Assembly: GCF_022549225.1 (NCBI RefSeq)
Contig: NZ_JAKZFD010000011.1
Location: 62,001 to 126,000 of the forward strand
From: Pelomonas sp. CA6
GTDB lineage: Bacteria > Pseudomonadota > Gammaproteobacteria > Burkholderiales > Burkholderiaceae_C
DNA: 64,000 bases
Direction of reading: 5' to 3'
Made by a program: the position numbers and the translations under genes. Numbering within the stretch: position 1 is the stretch's first letter; every line of letters begins with the position of its first letter. Under the pieces are notes generated by a model. The model was not told where the DNA came from. It saw only the letters and a list, made by a program, of their open reading frames with translations, and did no database searches. Below are positions 41,960 to 49,355 of the stretch, piece after piece.

Positions 41960-42865
41960 TCAGCCCAGCAGCGACATCACCAGGCCGGACATGCTGTTGC
42001 TCTGCTTGAGCATCGCGGTGCCCGACTGCAGCAGCATCTGCTTGGTCGTCATGTGCGAGGACTCGGTCGCGTAGTCCGTGTCCATGATGCGGCCCTTGGC
42101 GGCCTGCGTGTTGGTGCTGATGTTCTGCAGGTTGTTGTAGACGTGGTCCAGGCGGTTGGCCGCGGCACCCATGGCCGAGCGCAGCTCGCCGACCTTGGCC
42201 AGCGCCGAGTCCAGATCGGTGATGGTGGCGGTCAGGCCCACTTCCGTGCCGGTGGTGGCCGCGGTGGCGGTGGTCTTGTAGGTGGCGCTGATCTTGCCCA
42301 GGTCGCCGGCGTCATTGGCCAGCGCGCCGACGATGGCCGACACGTCCACGGCCATGGTTTCCGAGGCGCTGGCGCCGATCTGGAAGCTCATGCCGGTGCC
42401 GCTGGCGAACTTGGCCGAGCTGCCAGTCACGTTGGACGCAGCCACGCCGCGGGCGAACAGCTTCTCGCCACCGAAGGACGTGTTGTCCATGATGTTGGCC
42501 AGTTCGCGGCCCAGCGAGTCGAACTCGGCCTGCATGGCCTTCTTGTCGGCGGCGGTGGAGGTGGCGTTGGAACCTTCGGTCGCCAGGTCCTTCATGCGCA
42601 GCAGGATGTTGGAGACTTCGTTCAGCGCGCCTTCGCCGGTCTGCAGCATGGAGATGCCGTTCTGCGTGTTGCGCTGGGCCACGGCCATGCCGCGGGCCTG
42701 GGCGTTCAGGCGGGTGGCGATCTGCAGGCCGGCGGCATCGTCCATCGCGGAGTTGACGCGGAAGCCCGTGCCCAGGCGGGTCATGGAACTGGACAGCGCC
42801 TTCTGCGTCGAGCTCAGCGAGTTCTGGGTCGACAGGGCCGCGGCATTGGTGTGCAGGCTCAACAT
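41960..42865 (-). CDS. lafA: flagellin (lateral type, LafA-like)
   Basis: The 301-residue filament protein has the conserved N-terminal D0/D1 (MLSLHTNAAALSTQNSLSST and MTRLGTGFRVNSAMDDAAGL) and C-terminal D1/D0 (ANRLDHVYNNLQNISTNTQA, ending SMSGLVMSLLG). A short, Thr/Ser/Ala-rich variable middle (about 150-210) is the likely glycosylation site. The short length and the MLSLHTN start are typical of lateral flagellins. A sigma-28-like promoter precedes it by about 60-90 bases. The glycosyltransferase follows. The gene sits 250 bases from the divergent CzcE-like gene. Confidence 0.93.
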   Translation of the reverse strand: MLSLHTNAAALSTQNSLSSTQKALSSSMTRLGTGFRVNSAMDDAAGLQIATRLNAQARGMAVAQRNTQNGISMLQTGEGALNEVSNILLRMKDLATEGSNATSTAADKKAMQAEFDSLGRELANIMDNTSFGGEKLFARGVAASNVTGSSAKFASGTGMSFQIGASASETMAVDVSAIVGALANDAGDLGKISATYKTTATAATTGTEVGLTATITDLDSALAKVGELRSAMGAAANRLDHVYNNLQNISTNTQAAKGRIMDTDYATESSHMTTKQMLLQSGTAMLKQSNSMSGLVMSLLG

Positions 42866-42926
42866 GGTGTGTTCGCTCCTTGAGAGGTGTTCGGGTTGCG
42901 GGGCGTTGCAGCGCCCTCACCGGTAC

Positions 42927-42955
42927 AAGACGACGCGGGCCACGGCGGACTTAAA
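42927..42955 (-). promoter_or_regulatory. sigma-28-like promoter of flagellin
   Basis: On the minus strand TTTAAG (42950-42955), 15 bases, then GTCGTCTT (42927-42934). The elements are identical to those before fliD. The predicted leader is about 50-55 bases. The -10 differs from the enteric GCCGATAA, suggesting a system-specific sigma factor. Confidence 0.72.
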
Positions 42956-42985
42956 TGCCGCCGCGAAAAATGTGCGATCCGCGGC

Positions 42986-43001
42986 ATGACGCATTTGTCA
43001 T
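42986..43001. promoter_or_regulatory. CusR-box-like operator before the CzcE-like gene
   Basis: ATGACGCATTTGTCAT has ATGAC/GTCAT arms and matches the copper-box core ATGACAANNTTGTCAT of CusR/PcoR at 14 positions counting the two free ones. A near-identical site lies at 49254-49269. In both cases a CCTA(C/G)AGT -10-like element (here 43033-43040) begins exactly 31 bases after the site. Confidence 0.7.
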
Positions 43002-43115
43002 CGGGCCGACGGCCTGGGGTCAGGCCTTGCTTCCTACAGTGAATGACAGACGCATGACGATCTGCCGCGGCAAGGCGCCGCGCGGTCATGGTCCGCACAA
43101 GGAAAGGAAGACTCC

Positions 43116-43475
43116 ATGAACAGCCGTCTCATCGCCCGTCGCATCGCCGGTCTGGGCGCCCTCGCCGCCCTGGCCACCGCCGCATCGCTGGCCCAGGCCG
43201 CGACACCGTCGCCGACCTTCGCCAACGGGCGCTCGATCTATGGTGTCCCGACCCAGGGTGATGCGGGTGCGCGCGTGGTCGACGTGAACCAGGTTCGCCA
43301 ACTCAACGTGGTCTGTGGTGACGTCGTCACCTTCCGCAACGGCGAACAGCGCTTCAGCTGGAAGTTCGACGTCGCCAGCCACGCCCCCGTGGACCTGCAG
43401 CGCATCGCCCCCGCCGGCTTCGCCGCCCAGAATTTGCGCGTCTATGTGCAGCGCAACGATCTTGAAATGAACTGA
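43116..43475 (+). CDS. CzcE-like periplasmic metal-binding protein
   Basis: A 119-residue secreted protein: signal peptide at about 1-28 (cut after AQA), then a small beta-rich domain with VVCGDVVTFRNGEQRFSWKF, VDLQRIAPAGFAA and LRVYVQRNDLE. This pattern resembles CzcE of Cupriavidus, a periplasmic copper-binding protein at the end of the czc cluster. A clear AAAGGAAG ribosome site precedes the ATG. The upstream palindrome links it to the two-component system at 47159-49217. An 8-bp GC hairpin (43483-43504) follows the stop. Confidence 0.72.
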   Translation: MNSRLIARRIAGLGALAALATAASLAQAATPSPTFANGRSIYGVPTQGDAGARVVDVNQVRQLNVVCGDVVTFRNGEQRFSWKFDVASHAPVDLQRIAPAGFAAQNLRVYVQRNDLEMN

Positions 43476-43690
43476 GGCCCCTCGGCCAGCGGGTACGCTG
43501 GCCGGTCCCCCAGGGGGACGGCGGTACAGGCGGGGCATACCCCGCCTGTACCGCCCTATGGGCCGGCTTGGGGCGGCCCGGCGCTCGGCCCGAAACACCC
43601 CCCCAAGCCCAGCGGAACCGCTGGGCAGCCCCCCCAGGGGGCGCCGATGCTCGCGGCTTGGAGCCGCAAGCATCGGCATGCAGGAGCCGG
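43476..43690. repeat. hairpin-rich intergenic repeat modules
   Basis: A series of short inverted repeats: CGGCCAGC-GGGTAC-GCTGGCCG (43483-43504), then CGGTACAGGCGGG with its complement CCCGCCTGTACCG, and CCAGCGGTTCCGCTGG-type and GATGCTCG/CGAGCATC-type dyads. The later part recurs inverted near 57441-57560. No gene is present; open frames across it contain repeat-derived low-complexity protein. Confidence 0.6.
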
Positions 43691-43940
43691 CGCACGAGGC
43701 CCGATGTGGAGTCGAGCCGTACTCGGCGAGCGACTTAAAGCCTGAGTGGTGGCGTTGCCCCGCTGGTCGTCGGGACAGGACTCAGTGCGAAGCGCGGACC
43801 TCGGTCAAATCGCATTTCAGGCCCTCCTTTTGGTGACTTTTCCTGGGCCCGCAGGAAAAGTTACCCGCCTGCCGGGGCGGGACCCGGCGGGCTCTGCGCC
43901 CTGCGCAGACCTTCAAAAACACCACGGGCCAACACCAGGG
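43690..43940 (+). repeat. dispersed intergenic repeat, copy A
   Basis: A roughly 250-base element that recurs as copy B (43997-44220) and inverted as copy C (57161-57425). It includes a constant hairpin, ACTTTTCCTG-N6-CAGGAAAAGT (43836-43861), and ends towards a CACCACGGGCCAACACCAGG-like tail. High identity between copies without coding capacity suggests a mobile or selected non-coding repeat. Confidence 0.75.
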
Positions 43941-43996
43941 ACCAACACCAGCAGCCCCCCTCCTGCGCCGGCAAGACTTGTGCGGGTAGCGAGCCC

Positions 43997-44220
43997 GGGC
44001 ACGAGGCCCGATGTGGAGTCGAGCCGTACCCGGCGAGCGACTTACATCCTGAGCGGTGGACCCGCCCCGATGGTCGTCGGGCCAGCACTCAGTGCGAAGC
44101 GCAGGCCTCGGTCAAATCGTATTTCAGGCCCTCCTTTTGGTGACTTTTCCTGGGCCCGCAGGAAAAGTTACCCGGCTGCCGGGCCGGGACCCGGCGGGCT
44201 CTGCGCCCCGCGCAAAAAAC
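43997..44220 (+). repeat. dispersed intergenic repeat, copy B
   Basis: A second copy in direct orientation right after copy A, sharing the hairpin ACTTTTCCTG-N6-CAGGAAAAGT (44143-44168) and most of the 220-base core. It ends about 20 bases before the stop of the MerR gene, which is read from the other strand. Confidence 0.75.
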
Positions 44221-44241
44221 AAAAAGCGAGACACTGCCCCC

Positions 44242-44769
44242 TCACCCCATCCGCCGATGCACCCCACCCGGATGCCCCCGCGCACTCCCCGCCCCCACAG
44301 AACCCACGGCGCCACCAGAACCACCAGAACCACCAGAACCACCAGAACCACCGGAACCACCGGCCCCACCAGCCCCCACCCCCTCCTCCAACCCCCGCAA
44401 AATCCCACACGCCGCCCCCGACGCCTCCGAGCCGCATTGCGCCCGCAGCTCCAGCAGTTCGCTTTCCAGCGCGCGCAATTCCTGGATGCGCGCGCTGATG
44501 TGGCGGATGTGTTCGTCCAGCACGCCGTTGACCTCGCCGCAGTCGTTGCCAGGGCTGTCCTTGAAGGCCAGCAGCGCGCGGATCTCGTCCAGCGACATGT
44601 CCAGCGAACGGCACTTGCGGATGAAGCCCAGGCGCTGCGCGTGGGCGGGCTCGTAGTGCCGGTAGTTGCCGCCGGTGCGGGCCGGTGGTGGCAGCAGGCC
44701 CTCGCGCTCGTAGTAGCGGATGGTCTCGACCGGCGTCATGGTCGTGTGTGCGAGTTCCCCAATCTTCAT
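44242..44769 (-). CDS. MerR-family heavy-metal regulator (PbrR/CadR type)
   Basis: The 175-residue regulator has the MerR winged helix (MKIGELAHTTMTPVETIRYY, then GNYRHYEPAHAQRLGFIRKC), a dimer coiled coil and cysteines at 77, 112 and 121, the metal set of PbrR/CadR proteins. After residue about 128 there is an unusual 45-residue Gly/Ser tail from five 9-base DNA repeats. It is divergent from the P-type ATPase with a MerR-type promoter between them. The ATG at 44769 gives the canonical MKIGELA start. Confidence 0.92.
   Translation of the reverse strand: MKIGELAHTTMTPVETIRYYEREGLLPPPARTGGNYRHYEPAHAQRLGFIRKCRSLDMSLDEIRALLAFKDSPGNDCGEVNGVLDEHIRHISARIQELRALESELLELRAQCGSEASGAACGILRGLEEGVGAGGAGGSGGSGGSGGSGGSGGAVGSVGAGSARGHPGGVHRRMG
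44312..44365 (-). repeat. 9-base tandem repeat coding the Gly/Ser tail of the MerR protein
   Basis: Four copies of CCACCAGAA (44312-44347), one CCACCGGAA (44348-44356) and a partial copy. Read on the minus strand they encode repeated Gly-Ser-Gly. Such an array can change length by slippage, always in frame because the unit is 9 bases. Confidence 0.85.
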
Positions 44770-44791
44770 CGCGGCTCCGGCATGGATGCGC

Positions 44792-44822
44792 TTGACTCTA
44801 CACCTGCTACAGGGTTTCCAAT
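44792..44822 (+). promoter_or_regulatory. MerR-type promoter/operator of the P-type ATPase gene
   Basis: The -35 TTGACT (44792-44797) and -10 TCCAAT (44817-44822) are separated by 19 bases, the long spacer that MerR activators need. The spacer carries an imperfect dyad (ACTCTA...ACAGGGT). The ATPase ATG is only 7 bases after the -10, so the mRNA may be leaderless. Confidence 0.75.
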
Positions 44823-44828
44823 GCAGGC

Positions 44829-47162
44829 ATGAGTCAACACCACCACGCTCACACGGATCACGATCACGATCACGATCACGATCACGATCACGATCACGGC
44901 CATGCCCATGCGCAGTCTCACGCGCCGGCACAGGCCGGGCCGGCGGAGGCCGCATCCTGTTGCAGCCATGGCTGTGCCGCGCCCGCCACCACGGCGCCCA
45001 GCGCCCCGGCCGAGCCTTTGCCGCCGGGCGCGCTGCTGATCCACATCCCGGCGATGGACTGCTCGGCCGAGGAGTCCGAGATCCGCCGCGCGCTGGAACC
45101 GATCGCGGGCCTGCGCTCGCTGCGCTTCGATCTGGGCCGCCGCACGCTGGCGCTGGACGCCGACGCCGCGCTGCGCGAGCCGGTGCTGGCGGCGATCCGG
45201 GCCACCGGCTTCGAGGCCCGCCCGCTCGATGGCCCGTCCCAGGCCGCGCCCAAGCCGGCCAGCAGTGGCCTGCCGCGGCTGGCCCTGGCCCTGCTGCTGG
45301 CGCTCGCGTCCGAATCGGCCGACTTCTTCGCGCCGGACACCCTGCCCTGGCGCCTGCTGGCGCTGGGCTGCGCCGCGGCGGCCATCCTGCTCGCGGGTTT
45401 CTCCACCTATCGCAAGGGCTTGAGCGCGCTGCGTCTGGGGCGGCTGAACATCAACGCGCTGATGACGGTGGCCGTGACCGGCGCCTTCGTGATCGGCCAG
45501 TGGCCCGAGGCGGCGATGGTGATGGCGCTGTACGCGATCGCCGAGCTGATCGAGGCCCGCGCGGTGGATCGCGCGCGCAACGCGATCCAGGAGCTGCTCG
45601 CGCTGGCGCCGCAGGACGCCGAGGTGCGCCAGCCCGACGGCAGCTGGCGCCGCCAGCCCAGCGCCGACGTGGCCGTGGGCGCCCTCGTGCGCCTGCGCCC
45701 CGGCGAACGCGTGCCGCTGGACGGCGAGGTGGTCAGCGGACAGAGCGCGGTGGACCAGGCCCCGGTCACCGGCGAGAGCATCCCGGTCGACAAAGGCCCC
45801 GGCGACGGGCTCTATGCCGGCACCATCAACCAGGGCGGCGCGCTGGAGTTCCGCGTCAGCGCACCGGCCTCGGACAGCCTGCTCGCGCGCATCATCCACG
45901 CGGTCGAGGTGGCCCAGGGTTCGCGCGCGCCCACGCAGCGCTTCGTCGACCGCTTCGCGGCGGTGTACACGCCCGCGGTCTTCGCGATCGCGCTGGCGGT
46001 GGCCGTGCTGACGCCCTGGCTGCTGGGCTGGGGCTGGAGCCAGGCGCTGTACAAGGCCCTGGTGCTGCTGGTGATCGCCTGCCCCTGCGCGCTGGTGATC
46101 TCGACGCCGGTCACGGTGGTCAGCGGGCTGGCGGCGGCGGCGCGGCGCGGCATCCTGATCAAGGGCGGCGTCCATCTGGAGGAGGCGCGCAAGCTCAAGG
46201 CGGTGGCGCTGGACAAGACCGGCACCATCACGCAGGGCCGGCCGCAGCTGGCCGCCTTCGAGCCGCTCGCGGCCAGCGCCGATGTCAACGCCGATGCCGA
46301 TGCCGAGCTGGGCCGGCTGGCGCGCAGCCTGGCGCTGCGCTCGGACCATCCGGTCTCGGCCGCGATCGCCCAGGGCCTGCAGGCGGGCGCCCCCGACACG
46401 GCAACACTGGCCGTGGACGAGTTCCGCGCCGAACCCGGCCGCGGTGTGCAGGGCCGCATCGACGGCCGGCTCTACCGCCTGGCCAACCACCGCTGGGTGG
46501 AGGAGCTGGGCCTGTGCTCGCCCGCGCTGGAGGCCCGTCTGCAGACGCATGAGCAGGCCGGACGCAGCCTCACGCTGCTGGTCGGCGAGCACGGCGTGCT
46601 GGCGCTGTGCGCGGTGGCCGACACCATCAAGGACAGCTCGCGTCAGGCCATCGCCGAGCTGCGCGCGCTGGGCGTGACGCCGGTGATGCTGACCGGCGAC
46701 AACGCCGCCACCGCGCGCGCCATCGCCGAGCAGGCCGGCATCACCGAGCTGCAGGCCCAGCTGCTGCCCGAGGAGAAGCTCGCCGCGATCGAGGCGCTGC
46801 AGGCCCGGCTGGGGCCCACCGCGATGACCGGCGACGGCATCAACGATGCGCCGGCGCTGGCGCGCGCGGACCTGGGCTTCGCGATGGGCGGGGCCGGCAC
46901 CCATACCGCGATGGAGGCCGCCGACGTGGTGGTGATGAACGACGACCTGCGCCGCCTGCCCGAGACCCTGCGCCTGTCGCAACGCACCCATGCCGTGCTG
47001 TGGCAGAACATCGCGCTGGCGCTGGGCATCAAGGCGGTCTTCCTGGTCGCCGCGGTGTTCGGCAACGCCAGCATGTGGATGGCGGTGTTCGCCGACATGG
47101 GCGCCAGCCTGCTGGTGGTGTTCAACGGCCTGCGCCTGCTGCGGCCGCAGGGCGGGCGCTAA
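44829..47162 (+). CDS. heavy-metal P1B-type ATPase (Zn/Cd/Pb exporter, ZntA/CadA/PbrA type)
   Basis: A 777-residue exporter that pumps divalent soft metals from the cytoplasm. Residues 1-30 are His/Asp-rich (seven Asp-His pairs), followed by a CC motif and an HMA domain with MDCSAEE lacking the second Cys. Membrane helices follow, with CPC at 418-420, phosphorylation site DKTGT with Asp462, His507 in the HP motif, GDGIND with Asp669, and a final FADMGASLLVVFN helix with the Asp of Zn/Cd/Pb pumps. It is controlled by the divergent MerR protein; its 3' end overlaps the sensor kinase gene by three bases. Confidence 0.94.
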   Translation: MSQHHHAHTDHDHDHDHDHDHDHGHAHAQSHAPAQAGPAEAASCCSHGCAAPATTAPSAPAEPLPPGALLIHIPAMDCSAEESEIRRALEPIAGLRSLRFDLGRRTLALDADAALREPVLAAIRATGFEARPLDGPSQAAPKPASSGLPRLALALLLALASESADFFAPDTLPWRLLALGCAAAAILLAGFSTYRKGLSALRLGRLNINALMTVAVTGAFVIGQWPEAAMVMALYAIAELIEARAVDRARNAIQELLALAPQDAEVRQPDGSWRRQPSADVAVGALVRLRPGERVPLDGEVVSGQSAVDQAPVTGESIPVDKGPGDGLYAGTINQGGALEFRVSAPASDSLLARIIHAVEVAQGSRAPTQRFVDRFAAVYTPAVFAIALAVAVLTPWLLGWGWSQALYKALVLLVIACPCALVISTPVTVVSGLAAAARRGILIKGGVHLEEARKLKAVALDKTGTITQGRPQLAAFEPLAASADVNADADAELGRLARSLALRSDHPVSAAIAQGLQAGAPDTATLAVDEFRAEPGRGVQGRIDGRLYRLANHRWVEELGLCSPALEARLQTHEQAGRSLTLLVGEHGVLALCAVADTIKDSSRQAIAELRALGVTPVMLTGDNAATARAIAEQAGITELQAQLLPEEKLAAIEALQARLGPTAMTGDGINDAPALARADLGFAMGGAGTHTAMEAADVVVMNDDLRRLPETLRLSQRTHAVLWQNIALALGIKAVFLVAAVFGNASMWMAVFADMGASLLVVFNGLRLLRPQGGR
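44856..44897 (+). repeat. GATCAC hexamer repeat coding Asp-His
   Basis: Seven perfect copies of GATCAC encode alternating Asp-His in the N-terminal metal-binding arm of the ATPase. Slippage would change the number of metal ligands in frame. Confidence 0.9.
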
Positions 47163-48556
47163 ACCAGGGCCAGCGTGAGCCCCACGCGGGTCAGCCCCTG
47201 GCCGGATTCGGCGAAGGGCTGGCCGCCGTGCATGCGCGCGATCGCGGCGACGATGGACAGCCCCAGGCCGTGGTTGACCTCGCTGCGCGAACGCGCCGGG
47301 TCGGCGCGGTAGAAGCGGTCGAACAGCCGAGGCAGGTGCTCGTCGGACAGGGTCTCGCCTTCGTTGACCACGGTCAACGTGCACAGCCCCGGCGCCGGCT
47401 GCGCGATCTCCACGCGCAGCACGCTGCCGGCGCGCGCATAGCGCGTCGCGTTGCCGAGCAGGTTGGACAGGGCGCGGCGCAGCAGCGGGGCGTCCAGCGC
47501 GCCGCTGGCATCGCCCTCGATGCGCGCCTCCAGCCCGGCCTCCTGCAGCGCGGCCTCGTGATACTCCAGCACCTCGCCGGCCAGCCGCGCCAGGCTGCCC
47601 AGCGGCTGGCGGCGCGCACTGGCGCCGCGGTCGGCGCGCGACAGGAAAAGCATGTCGGCGACGATCGCGGCCAGGCGGTGCAGCTCCTCCAGGTTGGAGC
47701 CCAGCAGCTCGCGCAGTTCCTCGGCGCCGCGCGCCTTGCGCAGCGCCAGTTCGCAGCTGCTGATCAGCGTCGCCAGCGGAGTGTTCAGCTCATGGGCCAC
47801 GTCGGCGTTGAAGCCCTCCATCTGCCGGTAGGCGCGCGACAGCCGCTCCAGCAGCGCGTTGAACTGCTCGATCAGCGGCTGCAGCTCGGCGGGCTGGGCG
47901 GAGCCGTCCAGGCGCCGGTCCAACTGCTGGGCCGACAGCGCGCGCGTCTGGTCGACCAGCTGGCGCAGCGGCGACAGGCCCAGGCGCACCAGCCAGAAGC
48001 CGCCCACCGACACGCCCAGCGCGCCGATGATGGAGGCCGCCGCCAGCGTCAGCGCCAGGCGACGCAGCAGCTGCTCGTCGGCGCCGGTGTCCAGCGCCAT
48101 CTCGGCGCGCAGCGGCGCGGCGTTCTGCGGCAGTGCGATCTCGAAGCGGCTGAGCTGCGGCGTGCCCGGGTGGCGGGGGCTACCGGCGCGCGTGCCATTC
48201 GGGCGCACCAGGCCCGGCCCCGCCCCGTCCGCGCCGGGATAGATCGTGCGCCCTTGGGCGTCCAGCAGGCGCAGCGTCAGGTCCTCGTGCCCGGCGAGGA
48301 AATCGTCCAGCGAATGCTGCAGTCCCGGCAGGTCGTGCATCTGGTGCGACTCCTGCACCAGATGGCGCAGCACCAGCTGCTTCTGCGCCAGGGTCTCCTG
48401 TTGGCGGCTGCGCAGGCTGAGCGAGGTCGCCGCATAGACGGCCAGGCAGACCAGCCCCAGGCCGATGAAGGTCTGCAGCGCCAGCCACCAGGACAGGCGC
48501 CAGCCCAGGTCGCGCACGCGCGGCCCGCGCTGAGGGCTAGCGGGCTTCGAGGACAT
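47159..48556 (-). CDS. heavy-metal sensor histidine kinase (CusS/CzcS/CopS type)
   Basis: A 465-residue membrane kinase: two membrane helices (about 22-45 and 165-190) enclose a periplasmic sensor of about 120 residues, then HAMP, the H-box [10 protein letters not shown] with His255 (Asn replaces the usual Arg after Leu), N-box [10 protein letters not shown] and G-box [18 protein letters not shown]. It senses periplasmic metal and phosphorylates the response regulator, whose gene it overlaps by 20 bases. The exact metal is unknown; the operator sequence suggests copper/silver-type wiring. Confidence 0.92.
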   Translation of the reverse strand: MSSKPASPQRGPRVRDLGWRLSWWLALQTFIGLGLVCLAVYAATSLSLRSRQQETLAQKQLVLRHLVQESHQMHDLPGLQHSLDDFLAGHEDLTLRLLDAQGRTIYPGADGAGPGLVRPNGTRAGSPRHPGTPQLSRFEIALPQNAAPLRAEMALDTGADEQLLRRLALTLAAASIIGALGVSVGGFWLVRLGLSPLRQLVDQTRALSAQQLDRRLDGSAQPAELQPLIEQFNALLERLSRAYRQMEGFNADVAHELNTPLATLISSCELALRKARGAEELRELLGSNLEELHRLAAIVADMLFLSRADRGASARRQPLGSLARLAGEVLEYHEAALQEAGLEARIEGDASGALDAPLLRRALSNLLGNATRYARAGSVLRVEIAQPAPGLCTLTVVNEGETLSDEHLPRLFDRFYRADPARSRSEVNHGLGLSIVAAIARMHGGQPFAESGQGLTRVGLTLALV

Positions 48557-49217
48557 AGCCCATGCCGCGCACCGTGTGCAGCAGCGGCCGCTCGAAGGGC
48601 TGGTCCAGCTTGGAGCGCAGCCGGCGCACCGCCACCTCGACCACGTTGGTCTCGCTGTCGAAGTTCATGTCCCAGACCTGCGCGGCCAGCTCGGTGCGCG
48701 ACAGCACCTCGCCCTGGCGCCGCAGCAGCAGGCTGAGCAGGTTGAATTCCTTGGCCGTCAGGTCCAGGCGCTGGCCGGCGCGCTGCGCCTTGCGCCGGAT
48801 CAGGTCCAGCTCCAGGTCGGCCAGGCGCAGCAGCGTGGGCTCGCCACCGGCCCGCGGTGCGGCGCTGCGGCGCAGCAGCACCTGCACGCGCGCCACCAGC
48901 TCGGAGAACGCGAAGGGCTTGACCAGGTAGTCGTCGGCACCGCTCTGCAGGCCGCGCACCCGGTCCTCGACCTCACCGCGCGCCGTCAGCATCAGCACCG
49001 GCGTCTGCCGGCTCTGGCGCAGCGCGGCCAGCACCGCCAGCCCGTCGATGCCCGGCAGCATGCCGTCCAGCAGCACCAGCGCGTAGTCGCCCTCCATCGC
49101 CAGGTGCAGGCCGTCGATGCCGTCCTGGGCGACGTCGACCACATAGCCCTCCTCGCTCAGCCCCTTGCGCAGGTACTCGGCCAGCTTGGGTTCGTCCTCG
49201 ATCACCAGCAGCTTCAT
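48537..49217 (-). CDS. OmpR-family heavy-metal response regulator (CusR/CzcR/CopR type)
   Basis: The 226-residue regulator has a receiver domain with acidic Asp8/Glu9, phospho-acceptor Asp51 and Lys100 (YLVKPF), and a C-terminal winged helix ([47 protein letters not shown]), closest to CusR/CopR/CzcR. It diverges from the efflux operon; a CusR-box-like palindrome lies 36 bases before its start, so it may control itself and the operon. Confidence 0.93.
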   Translation of the reverse strand: MKLLVIEDEPKLAEYLRKGLSEEGYVVDVAQDGIDGLHLAMEGDYALVLLDGMLPGIDGLAVLAALRQSRQTPVLMLTARGEVEDRVRGLQSGADDYLVKPFAFSELVARVQVLLRRSAAPRAGGEPTLLRLADLELDLIRRKAQRAGQRLDLTAKEFNLLSLLLRRQGEVLSRTELAAQVWDMNFDSETNVVEVAVRRLRSKLDQPFERPLLHTVRGMGYVLEAR

Positions 49218-49252
49218 GGCCGGGCATTGTCCCCTGCCCGCGCCAGGGCCCA

Positions 49253-49270
49253 GATGACGAATTTGTCATC
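49253..49270. promoter_or_regulatory. CusR-box-like operator of the efflux operon
   Basis: GATGACGAATTTGTCATC: arms GATGAC/GTCATC, 16-bp core differing from the CusR/PcoR box ATGACAANNTTGTCAT at one position. It lies between the response regulator and the outer-membrane factor gene. CCTAGAGT (49301-49308), a probable extended -10, begins 31 bases downstream of the 16-bp core, just as at 42986-43040. Confidence 0.75.
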
Positions 49271-49355
49271 TTGGCGTTGGGCTGGCGTTGTCGCGGCCTC
49301 CCTAGAGTGCCCGGTCATCGCGCCCTCCGGCGCCCGCCTTCAGACGACCCCGCCG

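Noticed and set aside
43746-44498. Open frame through repeat copies A and B
   Set aside because: The protein would contain the same segment twice because the DNA is repeated; this is repeat DNA, not a gene.
44766-47384. Open frame of about 870 codons antisense to the P-type ATPase
   Set aside because: Same shadow effect; the sense frame holds all P1B-ATPase motifs in order.
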